64,000 nucleotides of DNA, from the NCBI RefSeq assembly GCF_014127485.1, contig NZ_CP059903.1, positions 4,143,845-4,207,844 of the forward strand. Reading direction: 5' to 3'. The first letter of the stretch is position 1. The number at the start of each line of letters is the position of its first letter. Below, one piece after another: positions 7,441-16,497 of this stretch. The notes under the pieces were generated by a model. It was not told the origin of the DNA, did no database searches, and worked only from the letters and a program-made list of their open reading frames with translations. The DNA is from Nocardioides dongkuii (lineage in GTDB: Bacteria; Actinomycetota; Actinomycetes; Propionibacteriales; Nocardioidaceae). Both the position numbers and the translations under genes were made by a program.

Positions 7441-9186
7441 TCAGGGGAGGGGCCGGAGCCGCTCCAGGCGCTGGCGCAGCAGCGGGGCGCGGTGCGCGTT
7501 GCCGTGCAGCCCGACGTACCGCTCCCCGAAGACGGCGAGCAGCGCGTCGTCGAGGCGGCGTACGGCGCCGGGCGGGTAGCGGTACTCCATCCGCTCCGGC
7601 AGCCCCATCGCCGCGGTCGGCCGGAGCGCCTCGGCCAGCTCGTCGAGCGAGGTGATGCCGAGCTCGAGGAGCAGCCCGGAGATCCAGGCGTAGTGGTCGG
7701 TGCGCGACCAGCCCGCGTCGGCGTACTGCCCGGCGAGGAACGCCGCGAGCTCGCGCGGGTCCAGGCGCGGGTCGGCCGCGTCGTCGGCGGCGGGCGCCGG
7801 GGGCGGGGTGCTGGCCTCGCGCAGCCGCTCGCGGATCGTGGAGAACTCCCGGTCGGCGAGCTCCAGCAGCCCCGCGGCGAGGGTGAACCGGCGGTCGAAG
7901 TCGCTGGCGTGCTCGGCCGGCATCGTGCCCTTGTAGCGGATGTCGTGCTCGAACTCCGCCCACGCGTGCTGGAGCACGGTGCGCACCTGCACCTGGGCGA
8001 CCCGCCCGCGGAGCAGGGCGTACGCCGGCTGGCTGGCCCGCGTCTCGTCGAGCGCGACCATCAGGTGCCGGCTGGCGTAGCCGAAGCGGCCCTCGCTGGC
8101 GGTCTCCTGCCCCATGTCGCGGTCGTCCTTGACCACCACCTGGTCGGCGAGCAGGTCGGCCACCGCGTCGACGTCGCTCTGCACGTAGGTGATCACCCGG
8201 ATGCCGATCTGGTCGGTGATGTCGCGCAGCGGGTCGGCGTAGAGCGGCTTCCCGTCGACCATCCGGGCCGCCTTCTCGGCGAACGACGCGACCGACTTGG
8301 CGCGCCCGGTGACGGTCAGGTAGTTGATGCCGGCCTCGTCGAGGACCGCCGTGACCAGCGCCAGCGCCTGGTCCGCGGCCTCGGTGAGCTCGGCGTGCCC
8401 GTCGGCGTAGGCCTGGACGGCGCGGCTGATCGCCTTGCTCTCGTCCGGCAGCGCCGGGGTGACGATGTAGCCCTGGTCCCAGCCCGGGTCCGGGTCGCCG
8501 TACGTCGTGGTCCGGTCCGGCCAGCGGTCGGCGAACAGCCCGACGTACGCGCAGACGACCGCGTCGACCTGGTCCTCCACGACGCGCAGCTCGCTCTTGC
8601 GGGTGGCCTGCTCGACCTGGCGGCGCAGCGCGGCCCAGGTCTCCTCGACCGTGACCACCGACTCGACGTGGCGCATCAGCTCCAGCAGCTCGGAGCGGAG
8701 CAGCTCGAGGTCACGGCCCTGCTTGTGCTTGTACTTCAGCGTCCGGCCCAGGCCGAAGAGCACGACGATCGCCGGGTGCGGGTAGACCTCGATCGCCCGC
8801 CGGGCCCGCCCGGAGCGCGGGTTGACGTCCAGCCCGAGCCGCTTGGCGAGGTGCCAGGCCCGGCCGCCGTCGGCGAACTCCGGCTTGCCGGTGTTGGAGG
8901 GGTGGGTCGCGGCCTCGAAGCGGCGGAAGTCCTTGCTCAGCGCCTTCTCCGCCGGCCGCGAGCCGGTCGGGTTCTTCACGATCAGCGGCGCGTCGATCGC
9001 GACCAGGCAGGGCCCCTCGACGTACGCCGACAGCACCGCGTCGATCTCGTCGTCGGTGCGCTGGGTGGACACGTGCAGCAGCCGCGCGTCGGCGTCCAGG
9101 ACCGCGACGCCGGTGGCGCCCTTCGGGCCCCAGGCCAGGTCGAGGCCGACGTACGTCGGCGGGGGCGAGGGGGCGGGCTGCTGCAC
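7441..9186 (-). CDS. DUF429 nuclease-like domain fused to a RelA/SpoT (p)ppGpp synthetase domain
   Basis: 581 residues from a GTG at 9186. Residues about 10-220 are DUF429, a predicted RNase H-like fold: GLDLAWG at 14-20, AIDAPLIV with D65, EVYPHP at 133-138, and EDQVDAVVCAY with D205/D208 supply the expected acidic positions. Residues about 285-425 are a RelA/SpoT synthetase domain: TGRAKSVASFAEK, DITDQIGIRVITY, RFGYASRH and QVQVRTVLQHAWAEFEHD. There is no HD hydrolase, TGS or ACT domain. A proline-rich linker (460-475) leads to a C-terminal helical region of about 105 residues that I do not recognise. The synthetase motifs look intact, so alarmone or related nucleotide synthesis is expected; the role of the nuclease-like half is inferred. 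Confidence 0.85.
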   Translation of the reverse strand: MQQPAPSPPPTYVGLDLAWGPKGATGVAVLDADARLLHVSTQRTDDEIDAVLSAYVEGPCLVAIDAPLIVKNPTGSRPAEKALSKDFRRFEAATHPSNTGKPEFADGGRAWHLAKRLGLDVNPRSGRARRAIEVYPHPAIVVLFGLGRTLKYKHKQGRDLELLRSELLELMRHVESVVTVEETWAALRRQVEQATRKSELRVVEDQVDAVVCAYVGLFADRWPDRTTTYGDPDPGWDQGYIVTPALPDESKAISRAVQAYADGHAELTEAADQALALVTAVLDEAGINYLTVTGRAKSVASFAEKAARMVDGKPLYADPLRDITDQIGIRVITYVQSDVDAVADLLADQVVVKDDRDMGQETASEGRFGYASRHLMVALDETRASQPAYALLRGRVAQVQVRTVLQHAWAEFEHDIRYKGTMPAEHASDFDRRFTLAAGLLELADREFSTIRERLREASTPPPAPAADDAADPRLDPRELAAFLAGQYADAGWSRTDHYAWISGLLLELGITSLDELAEALRPTAAMGLPERMEYRYPPGAVRRLDDALLAVFGERYVGLHGNAHRAPLLRQRLERLRPLP

Positions 9187-9235
9187 GCGTCCAGCCTGCC
9201 CTAGTGGTGGGCCGGGCGCGTCGGGGAGTGGCGGG

Positions 9236-10165
9236 TCAGCCGGCGTACGCCCGCGCGACCGCGGCGCCGAACCGGGCGTTGGCCCGCACCAGCGCGATGT
9301 TGGCCTCGAGGCTGGCGCCGCCGGTGATCTCGACGATCCGGCCGAGCAGGTACGGCGTGGCGTCCTTGCCGCGGATGCCGAGCGCGTCCATGTCGGCGAG
9401 CGCCTGGTCGATGATGCCGCCGATCTCGTCGGCCGGGATCTCGTCCTCCTCGGGGATCGGGTGCGCGAGCACCACGCCCCCGGCGAGCCCGAGGTCCCAC
9501 TTGGCGCGCATCACCGCGGCGACCTGCTCCGCCCCGTCGACCCGCATCGGGGCGGCGTGGCCGCTGACGCGGGAGAAGAACGACGGGAACTCGTCGCTGC
9601 CGGCCACCAGCACCGGCACGCCGAGGGTCTCGAGGGTCTCCAGGGTGAGCCCGATGTCGAGGATGCTCTTGACGCCGGCGCTGATCACCGCGACGTCGGT
9701 CAGGCTGAGCTCGGTGAGGTCGGCGCTGACGTCGAAGGTCTGCTGGGCGCCGCGGTGCACGCCGCCGAGACCGCCGGTGACGAAGACCCGGATGCCGGCC
9801 AGCGCCGCCAGCCGCATCGTCGCCGCGACGGTGGTGGCGCCGTGCAGGCGGCGGGCCACGACGTACGGCAGGTCGCGGACGCTCACCTTGGTGACGTCGG
9901 CGTGGCTCGCCAGCAGCTCGAGGTCCTGGGTCTCCAGGCCGATCCGCGGGACGCCGTCGAGGACCGCGATCGTGGCCGGGACGGCGCCGTGCTCGCGGAC
10001 GATGTCCTCCACCTCGGTCGCCATCGCGACGTTCTCGGGGTAGGGCATGCCGTGGCTGATGATCGTGCTCTCGAGCGCGACGACGGGGCGCCCGTCGCGG
10101 AGCGCGTCGGCGACCTCCTCGGTGAGGCGGAGCGAGGGGTGCGGCACGGGGTTCGGGGTGGTCAT
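9236..10165 (-). CDS. psuG: Pseudouridine-5'-phosphate glycosidase
   Basis: 309 residues, the family's normal length. PVVALESTIISHGMPYPENV, then VTKVSVRDLPYVVAR and VFVTGGLGGVHRGAQQTFDVSADL and VISAGVKSILDIGLTLE are hallmarks of PsuG/IndA. The enzyme splits pseudouridine 5'-phosphate to uracil and ribose 5-phosphate, the second step of pseudouridine breakdown in the cytoplasm. The start ATG overlaps the stop of the kinase gene by four bases, so both are translated from one message. Assignment is firm. Confidence 0.95.
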   Translation of the reverse strand: MTTPNPVPHPSLRLTEEVADALRDGRPVVALESTIISHGMPYPENVAMATEVEDIVREHGAVPATIAVLDGVPRIGLETQDLELLASHADVTKVSVRDLPYVVARRLHGATTVAATMRLAALAGIRVFVTGGLGGVHRGAQQTFDVSADLTELSLTDVAVISAGVKSILDIGLTLETLETLGVPVLVAGSDEFPSFFSRVSGHAAPMRVDGAEQVAAVMRAKWDLGLAGGVVLAHPIPEEDEIPADEIGGIIDQALADMDALGIRGKDATPYLLGRIVEITGGASLEANIALVRANARFGAAVARAYAG

Positions 10166-11262
10166 GCGGTCTGTCTCCTGACGAGCCGGTCGGTGAGGTC
10201 GGGGCGGACGGTGTGGGTGCTGGCGACGGTGAGGGCGGCGGCGGCGTGGCCGTACGCCGCGGCGGCGGCCTCGTCCTCGCCGGCCAGGAACGCGTGGCAG
10301 AACGCCGCGAGCATCGCGTCGCCGGCGCCGGTGACGTCGACGACCTCGGTGGCGGCGACCGTGTCCAGCGCGACGCGGCCGTCGGGCCCGCTCAGCAGCG
10401 AGCCCTGCACGCCGAGCCGGACCCAGGCGTACGTCGCGCCCCGCGCGTGCAGGTCGTCGACGGCGGCGGCCAGCTCGCGCTCGGTGCCGACGGGGCGGCC
10501 GGTGATCGCGGCGAGCTCGTCGCGGTTGGGGGTGATCACGTGCACGGGCCGGTCGGGGTCGAGCAGCGCGCTCGCCGCCTCGGCCTTGGGCACGCTGACC
10601 GGCTCCAGGACGACGCGGACGCCGGCCGACGCGGCCAGGTCGAGCGCGTAGCCGAGGGTCGCGGGGGCGAGGTTGCCGTCGAGGACGACCAGGCTGGCGG
10701 CGGCGACCAGGTCGCGGGCGGCGTCGACGTCCTCGGGCGCCAGCTCGTCGGTGGCGCGCATGTCGGCGACGGCGACCACGAGCTCGCCGTCCGCGTCGAG
10801 GACGGCGGTGTAGGTGCCGGTGCCGTGCGGGCTGCGGCGGACGTGCTCGACGCGGACGCCGGCGTCCGAGGTCGCGGCGAGCACCTGGTCGCCCAGCGGG
10901 TCGGCGCCGACGGCGGCGACGAGGTGGGTGCGGGTGCCGAGGCGGGCGAGGTTCTCCGCGACGTTGCGGCCGACGCCGCCCGGCGCGAGCACCGAGACGC
11001 CGGGGTTGCTGGTGCCGCGGCGTACTGTCCGGGCGCTGCGCGCCTTGACGTCCATGTTGGCGCCGCCGACGACCACGACCGAGGGCCCGTCGCCGAGGAC
11101 GTAGCCGCGGCCGAGGATCACGCCCTTCTTGCCGAGGTTCGAGAGGTGCACGTTGACCGCGGCGCGGGTGCTGCCGATCGCGCGGGCCAGCGCCTCGGAG
11201 CCCAGCAGGGGGTCGCGCCGCAGCAGCGCCACGATCTCGCGCTCCCGGTCAGTGAGGTTCAC
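10162..11262 (-). CDS. psuK: PfkB-family pseudouridine kinase with N-terminal winged-helix domain
   Basis: 366 residues. Residues 1-60 form a winged helix-turn-helix (LTDREREIVALLRRDPLLGSEALARAIGSTRAAV). Residues about 60-360 are a PfkB/ribokinase fold with GGVGRNVAENLARLG near the sugar site and DVTGAGDAMLAAFCHAFLAG as the catalytic DTxGAGD signature. With psuG downstream, the likely reaction is phosphorylation of pseudouridine at the 5' position. The fused DNA-binding domain suggests that the kinase also controls its own operon. The start is GTG at 11262, with the first residues matching the HTH family. Confidence 0.9.
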   Translation of the reverse strand: MNLTDREREIVALLRRDPLLGSEALARAIGSTRAAVNVHLSNLGKKGVILGRGYVLGDGPSVVVVGGANMDVKARSARTVRRGTSNPGVSVLAPGGVGRNVAENLARLGTRTHLVAAVGADPLGDQVLAATSDAGVRVEHVRRSPHGTGTYTAVLDADGELVVAVADMRATDELAPEDVDAARDLVAAASLVVLDGNLAPATLGYALDLAASAGVRVVLEPVSVPKAEAASALLDPDRPVHVITPNRDELAAITGRPVGTERELAAAVDDLHARGATYAWVRLGVQGSLLSGPDGRVALDTVAATEVVDVTGAGDAMLAAFCHAFLAGEDEAAAAAYGHAAAALTVASTHTVRPDLTDRLVRRQTA

Positions 11263-11320
11263 CCTTAGAACACTAAAGGACCTTCACTGTACTTAGCAAG
11301 GGTTTTCCGGTTTCCCTGCA

Positions 11321-11395
11321 CGCCGAGTCGGCGTGAATGTTCGCTTTCTCCACAGCAGGCCTGGGAAAAAGCCGGACATTCACGCCGACTCGGCG
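11321..11395. repeat. 20-bp perfect inverted repeat, 35-bp spacer, in psuK upstream region
   Basis: The left arm is 11321-11340 and the right arm 11376-11395, each cgccga-N-tcggcg plus the extension tgaatgt/acattca. Each arm is itself a short palindrome. The element lies in the 158-bp gap between psuK (minus) and the DoxX-like gene (plus), within 60-130 bp of both starts. It could be a regulator site (for example for the PsuK winged helix) or a mobile intergenic repeat. Confidence 0.75.
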
Positions 11396-11420
11396 GGGGG
11401 TGGCTCCGTAGGGTGGTGGC

Positions 11421-11834
11421 ATGAGCCTCGCGCGCACCGTCGGCCGCATCGTCCTCGGCTCGCTGATGGTGGGAGCGGGCGTCGCGCACCTCACCGTGCA
11501 GCGCCAGGAGTTCCAGGCGCAGGTGCCGGACTGGTTCCCGGTCGATGAGGACCTCACCGTGCTCGGGTCGGGCGTCGTCGAGATCGCGCTCGGCGCCTCG
11601 TTCGTCGCGCTCCCGCGCCGCAAGCGCCTCGTCGGCGCACTGCTCGCCGGGTTCTACGTCGTGATCTTCCCCGGCAACATCGCCCAGTACGCCGAGGGCA
11701 CCGACGCCTTCGGCCTGGACACCGACACCAAGCGCCTGGTCCGGCTGTTCTTCCAGCCGGTGCTGGTCGTCTGGGCGCTCTGGGCGGGCGGGCTGCTGGG
11801 GCGGTCACGGCGGGCAGATCGACCGGTCACGTGA
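11421..11834 (+). CDS. DoxX-like integral membrane protein
   Basis: 137 residues with four hydrophobic helices (about 7-25, 45-65, 70-88 and 105-127). The pattern GRIVLGSLMVGAGVAHL, then VPDWFPVDEDLTVLGSGVVEIALG and RLVGALLAGFYVVIFPGNI resembles the DoxX/DoxD-like family of small inner-membrane proteins. Several homologues are linked to redox stress or surfactant sensitivity, but no reaction is settled. The ATG at 11421 has little ribosome-site support. Its last eight bases overlap the convergent HEAVH protein gene. Confidence 0.75.
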   Translation: MSLARTVGRIVLGSLMVGAGVAHLTVQRQEFQAQVPDWFPVDEDLTVLGSGVVEIALGASFVALPRRKRLVGALLAGFYVVIFPGNIAQYAEGTDAFGLDTDTKRLVRLFFQPVLVVWALWAGGLLGRSRRADRPVT

Positions 11835-12198
11835 CCGGCGGGCGGTAGCCACCGTCGCGCAGGCCCGCCTCCACCTCGAACCGGTTGCGCGGCCCCGGCC
11901 GTCGCCGCTCCTCCAGCAGGTAGCGCAGCGGGAACGCCAGCCCGTGCCGCGCCCACTGGTCGGCGTGCACGGCCTCGTGGCGCAATAGCCGCGGACCCGG
12001 CTCGCGCCGGCTGAGGAACACGCCGCCGACCGCCGTACCGCCGCGGGCGAAACCGCCGCGCATGCCGCTGCAGACGAACATGCGCGCCGACTCGTCGTAC
12101 CGGATCCGCGCGCCCCAGGCCCGGGCCCACGCGAGCGCGAGCACCGTCGCCAGCCAGGACCCCAGGGAGCCGCGAGCGGCCCGGCGTACGTCGCCCAC
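11827..12198 (-). CDS. Small HExxH-like protein of unknown function
   Basis: 123 residues from a GTG at 12198. After an N-terminal stretch with one weakly hydrophobic helix (GSWLATVLALAWARAW) comes a beta-rich part and LLRHEAVHADQWARHGLAFPL. HEAVH fits the HExxH zinc pattern, and short actinobacterial proteins with HEAVHxxQW are common but uncharacterised. Whether it is a real peptidase is unclear because no distant third ligand is evident. It converges with the DoxX-like gene. The strand was chosen because the motif is conserved-looking and because the opposite frames are featureless. Confidence 0.6.
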   Translation of the reverse strand: MGDVRRAARGSLGSWLATVLALAWARAWGARIRYDESARMFVCSGMRGGFARGGTAVGGVFLSRREPGPRLLRHEAVHADQWARHGLAFPLRYLLEERRRPGPRNRFEVEAGLRDGGYRPPVT

Positions 12199-12340
12199 CG
12201 GACCATCATGCCCACCGGGGCCTGACCGGCCGGCCCCATCCCGGGGCCTACTCCGGGGGATGTACGCCGTCCTCCCGGGCCGCCCGAGAGCATCCCCCGG
12301 GCGGACGCGCCGCACCCCCTCGCGGGCCGAGCATCGGTGC

Positions 12341-14554
12341 ATGACCTCACTGACCGCATCCCTCGCCCGCCGCCCACGCCGCTCGCTGCTGGCCCTCCTG
12401 CTCTTCGTCGTGCTGGCCGGCGTCCTCGGGGGGCCGGTCGCCGGCGCCCTCGAGAACTCCGGCAGCTTCACGCCCCCCGATGCCGACTCCGTGACCGCCC
12501 TGGACCGCATCGAGGCCGCGACCGGCCGCGCCGCCGGCCCGGGTGTGGTGCTGCTGCTGACCCCTGACGAGGGCGCGCCGAGCCCTGACGAGGCCGCGGC
12601 CGAGCTGGCCGCCGTACCCGGGATGTCCGAGGTCGTCTCCAGCGACGACGCCCCACCCGGCTCGGGCCTGGTCGCCACCGACGGCGACTCCTCGCTGGTC
12701 GTCGGCACCCTCGACGCGGACGCCGACGAGGAGGCCGTGGCGCAGGACGTGCTCGACGGGATCGGCTCCCGCGACGGCGTCGATGCCGGCGGCCAGGAGA
12801 TCGCCGGGCTCCAGATCGGCGAGACGGTCGGGAAGGACCTCGGTCGCGCCGAGGCCCTCGCGCTGCCGCTGCTGCTCCTGCTGTCCTTCCTCTTCTTCGG
12901 CGGGCGGGCCATGGTGCTGCCGCTCGCCGCCGGCGGCACGGCCGTGCTCGGCACCTTCCTGGTCCTGGCCGGCGTCAACGAGGTCTACGGGCTGAGCGTC
13001 TTCGCGCTGAACCTGGTCATCGGCCTCGGGCTGGGGCTGACCATCGACTACACGCTCTTCCTGGTCACGCGGTACCGCGAGGAGGTCGCCCGGCAGGGCG
13101 CCACCCCCGCCGCGATCGCGACCACCATGCGCACGGCTGGCCGTACCGTCGTCTTCTCCGCCGCCACCGTGGCCGTCGCCCTCGCCACGCTCACGGTGTT
13201 CCCGCTCGGCTTCCTGGTCTCCATGGGGATCGCCGGCGCGGTCGTCGCGGTCGTCGCCGCCACGGCGTCGATCGTCGTCAGCGCCGCGATGTTCGGCCTC
13301 TGGGGCGAGAAGCTGGTCCGCCGCTCCCGTCGGTCGGCGGCCCGGACGGGCGCCCCGGACGACGCCGGCCGCTGGTACCGGCTCTCGCACGCGGTCATGC
13401 GCCGCCCCGGCGCGGTCGCCGTGGTCACCGCCGTCGTGATGCTCGGCCTGGCGCTGCCCGCCCTGCAGGCGACCTGGACCCCCATCGACGCCACGGCGAT
13501 CCCGACCAGCCAGAGCGCCCGCACCGTCTCCGACGCCATCGCCGCGGACTTCTCCGGCCGCGCCGACAGCGCGCTGACCGTCGCCGTCGCGACGGACGGG
13601 CCGGACGGCGGCGCGGACGTCGCGGCGTACGCCGAGCAGGTGGCGGCGCTCGACCCGGCCGCGGCCGTCGCCGACCCGGTGCCGCTCGACGCGGACACCT
13701 GGCAGCTGGACGTCGAGGTCCCCGGGGAGCCCTCCGGTCCGGCGGCGCGGGAGCTGGTCGAGCAGGTCCGCGACCTGGACGCCGCCGGCGTGCAGACCTG
13801 GGTCGCCGGGCCGGCGGCGGAGTTCGTCGACCAGCAGGCCGCGATCGCGGACCGGCTGCCGCTGGCCGTCGCCCTCCTGGTCGGGCTCACGCTGCTGGTG
13901 CTGTGGCTGATGACGGGCTCGGTGGTGCTGCCGGTGAAGTCGGTCCTGATGAACGCCCTGACCGTCGGGACCGCGCTCGGCGCCCTGGTGTTCGTCTACC
14001 AGGCGGGGCGGTTCACCGACGTGCTCGGCTACACGCCGAACGGCGGCGTCGAGCCGACCGACTTCCTGGTCACCAGCGCACTGGTCTTCGCGCTGTCCAC
14101 CGACTACGGGGTCTTCCTGCTCGGCCGGATCAAGGAGGCGCGCGACTCCGGGCTGCCGGAGCGGGAGTCGGTGGCGGTGGGCCTGCAGCGCACCGGGTCG
14201 GTCGTGACCGCGGCGGCCATCCTCCTCGCGGTCGCCATCGGCGCCTTCGCGACCAGCTCGATCTCGTTCATCCAGCAGATCGGGGTCGCGACCGCCGTCG
14301 GCGTGCTGGTCGACGCGTTCATCGTCCGGTCGCTGCTGGTGCCGGCGCTGATGGGGCTGCTCGGCAGGTGGAACTGGTGGGCCCCGCTGTGGCTGCGCCG
14401 GGTGCACGACCGCGTGGGGTTCGCGGAGGGCGGCCAGGACGACGTACTCCCCCAGGCGGATGCCACGGGCGCCCACCCGGGGCTAGCGTCGACCCGTGAC
14501 CAGAGCGGGAGTGACGTCGGGCCGGACGACGAGGTGGTCCGTGCCCGACCGTGA
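12341..14554 (+). CDS. MMPL/RND-family transporter
   Basis: 737 residues. An N-terminal helix (about 12-32) is followed by an extracytoplasmic domain, a six-helix block, a second external domain and a final helix block. Both halves carry the proton-relay Asp-Tyr motif: GLGLTIDYTLFLVTRYREE and LVFALSTDYGVFLLGRIKE. That is the MMPL pattern, in which proton-driven pumps export lipids or drugs. The start ATG at 12341 precedes the signal-anchor; upstream codons lack homology. The tail after LRRVHDRVGF is low-complexity and overlaps the sensor kinase gene by 14 bp, suggesting coupled expression with the two-component pair. Substrate unknown. Confidence 0.88.
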   Translation: MTSLTASLARRPRRSLLALLLFVVLAGVLGGPVAGALENSGSFTPPDADSVTALDRIEAATGRAAGPGVVLLLTPDEGAPSPDEAAAELAAVPGMSEVVSSDDAPPGSGLVATDGDSSLVVGTLDADADEEAVAQDVLDGIGSRDGVDAGGQEIAGLQIGETVGKDLGRAEALALPLLLLLSFLFFGGRAMVLPLAAGGTAVLGTFLVLAGVNEVYGLSVFALNLVIGLGLGLTIDYTLFLVTRYREEVARQGATPAAIATTMRTAGRTVVFSAATVAVALATLTVFPLGFLVSMGIAGAVVAVVAATASIVVSAAMFGLWGEKLVRRSRRSAARTGAPDDAGRWYRLSHAVMRRPGAVAVVTAVVMLGLALPALQATWTPIDATAIPTSQSARTVSDAIAADFSGRADSALTVAVATDGPDGGADVAAYAEQVAALDPAAAVADPVPLDADTWQLDVEVPGEPSGPAARELVEQVRDLDAAGVQTWVAGPAAEFVDQQAAIADRLPLAVALLVGLTLLVLWLMTGSVVLPVKSVLMNALTVGTALGALVFVYQAGRFTDVLGYTPNGGVEPTDFLVTSALVFALSTDYGVFLLGRIKEARDSGLPERESVAVGLQRTGSVVTAAAILLAVAIGAFATSSISFIQQIGVATAVGVLVDAFIVRSLLVPALMGLLGRWNWWAPLWLRRVHDRVGFAEGGQDDVLPQADATGAHPGLASTRDQSGSDVGPDDEVVRARP

Positions 14555-15752
14555 CCGGGCGGTCGACCTCGCCGTCGACCTGGGCATCGCCGCGGCGCTC
14601 GCCGCGGCGATGCTCGTCGAGGCGCGCCTGGACGACTCCAGCCACGTCGGCGGGGCCGCGGTCGCCGTCATCGTGCTCGCGGCGCTGCCGGTCCTGTGGC
14701 GGCGGACGCACCCGGTGGCCGCGCTGGTCGCCTGCTTCGGGGCGCTCTTCCTGCTCGAGACGGTCATCGCGATCCACCAGACGATCCCGTTCCCGAGCAT
14801 GGTCGTGGGCTACACGCTCGCGCGGCGCCTGGACCGCGGCGCCGCGATCGTCCTGGGCCTGGTGCTCGGCGCGGTGGTGCTGGTGAACCTCGCGATCGTC
14901 GCCCCGCACATCTTCTTCTCCTGGGAGACCCCGAAGAACCTGGCGTTCGTCGCGCTGCCGCTGGTGGTGGCGGTGGCGGCGCGCAACCGGCAGGACTACC
15001 TCGACGCGCTCGTCGACCGCGCCGAGACCGCCGAGCGCACCCGCGAGGAGGAGGCCCGGCGCCGGGTCGACGAGGAGCGGCTGCGGATCGCCCGCGACCT
15101 GCACGACGTGGTCGCGCACGCGCTGGTGGCCATCAACGTCCAGGCGGGGGTCGCCGCGCACGTGCGGGACCCCGACCCCGAGACCAACCGCGCGACGTTC
15201 CGTGAGATCAAGCGGGTCAGCGGCGAGGCGCTCGGCGAGCTGCGGACCACCCTCGGCATGCTGCGCGAGGTCGACGAGCAGGCCCCGGTGGCACCCGCGG
15301 CGGGGCTGGCCGGCCTCGAGGACCTGCGCCGCCGGCTCCTGGCCGCCGGCGTCGAGGTGGAGCTCTCGCTCGACCCGGCGGTCGGCACCCTGCCGCCGAC
15401 GCTCGACGCCACGGCGTACCGGGTGCTGCAGGAGGCGCTCACCAACGTGATGCGGCACGTCGGCCCGACCACCGTCCGCGTCGAGGTCACCCGCGCCGAC
15501 GGGGCGCTGCGGCTCCGGGTCGAGGACGACGGACCGGCCGGCGACCGCCCGCCGAGCCCGCGCAGCGGCGCCGGCGGGCACGGCGTCCGCGGGATGGGCG
15601 AGCGGGTCCGCGCGCTCGGCGGCACCCTGTCGGCCGGGCCCCGGCCCGAGGGCGGCTGGCTGGTCACCGCCGCGCTGCCGGTCCCGGTGCCGGTGCCAGC
15701 CGCGACGCCCGCCACGCCCGCCACGCCCGCCCCGCACGGGGTGGGCGCGTGA
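14541..15752 (+). CDS. NarL-type sensor histidine kinase
   Basis: 403 residues from the GTG at 14541, which has a GAGG site six bases upstream; a GTG at 14496 is an alternative. Residues about 8-160 contain five or six hydrophobic helices (GIAAALAAAMLVEARL through NLAFVALPLVVAVAARN). HisKA_3 follows with RIARDLHDVVAHALVAINVQ (phospho-acceptor His) and then an HATPase_c domain with QEALTNVMRHV, VEDDGPAG and GHGVRGMGERVRALGG. It should phosphorylate the response regulator gene that overlaps its stop (GTGA). Signal unknown; the neighbouring MMPL pump is the likely regulated target. Confidence 0.88.
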   Translation: MPDRDRAVDLAVDLGIAAALAAAMLVEARLDDSSHVGGAAVAVIVLAALPVLWRRTHPVAALVACFGALFLLETVIAIHQTIPFPSMVVGYTLARRLDRGAAIVLGLVLGAVVLVNLAIVAPHIFFSWETPKNLAFVALPLVVAVAARNRQDYLDALVDRAETAERTREEEARRRVDEERLRIARDLHDVVAHALVAINVQAGVAAHVRDPDPETNRATFREIKRVSGEALGELRTTLGMLREVDEQAPVAPAAGLAGLEDLRRRLLAAGVEVELSLDPAVGTLPPTLDATAYRVLQEALTNVMRHVGPTTVRVEVTRADGALRLRVEDDGPAGDRPPSPRSGAGGHGVRGMGERVRALGGTLSAGPRPEGGWLVTAALPVPVPVPAATPATPATPAPHGVGA

Positions 15753-16450
15753 TCCGCGTGCTGCTCGCCGACGACCAGGCGCTGGTGCGGGCCGGCTTCC
15801 GGGTGCTGCTCGACGCCGAGGACGGCATCGAGGTGGTCGGCGAGGCCGTCGACGGCGAGGACGCCGTCGCCCTCGCCCACCGCACCCGGCCCGACGTGGT
15901 CCTGATGGACATCCGGATGCCGCGCCTCGACGGCCTGCAGGCCACCGCCGCGCTCACCGCCGACCCCGACCTGGCCGCGACCCGGGTGGTGGTGCTGACG
16001 ACCTTCGAGCTCGACGAGTACGTCTTCGGCGCCCTGCGCGCCGGCGCCTCCGGCTTCCTGCTCAAGGACATCGAGCCGGCGGCGCTGATCGAGGCCGTCC
16101 GGACGGTCGCGGACGGCGAGGCGCTGCTCTCGCCGCGGGTCACCCGCCGCCTGATCGAGGCGTTCGTCGCGCAGGACGAGCCCGCGCCCGCCGTACCCGT
16201 CCCCGCGGCGGCGCCGCCCGACGTACGGCTCTCCGCGCTGACGCCCCGCGAGCGCGAGGTGCTGGCGTACGTCGGCCGCGGGCTCTCCAACTCCGAGATC
16301 GCCCTGTCCCTGGTGCTCTCGCCGCTCACCGTGAAGACGCACGTCTCGCGTCTCTTCCTCAAGTTGGGCGCCCGCGACCGGGCGCAGCTCGTGGTCACCG
16401 CGTACGAGACCGGCCTGGTCGGCCCGACCGCGGCGCGGCCCGGAGTTTGA
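15749..16450 (+). CDS. NarL/LuxR-family response regulator
   Basis: 233 residues. The receiver domain is at 1-120, with the acidic pair in LLADDQALVRAG, the phospho-acceptor Asp in VVLMDIRMPRLDG and the Lys in GFLLKD. A linker leads to the LuxR-type HTH: LTPREREVLAYVGRGLSNSEI and LSPLTVKTHVSRLFLKLGA. It is a DNA-binding partner for the kinase just upstream (four-base overlap). The linker between the domains is rich in Ala, Pro and Val. No binding site was identified. Confidence 0.92.
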   Translation: MIRVLLADDQALVRAGFRVLLDAEDGIEVVGEAVDGEDAVALAHRTRPDVVLMDIRMPRLDGLQATAALTADPDLAATRVVVLTTFELDEYVFGALRAGASGFLLKDIEPAALIEAVRTVADGEALLSPRVTRRLIEAFVAQDEPAPAVPVPAAAPPDVRLSALTPREREVLAYVGRGLSNSEIALSLVLSPLTVKTHVSRLFLKLGARDRAQLVVTAYETGLVGPTAARPGV

Positions 16451-16497
16451 GCCGCGACCCCTCCGGGCATCTCGACGGGGCCCGGAGGGGGTGCGCC

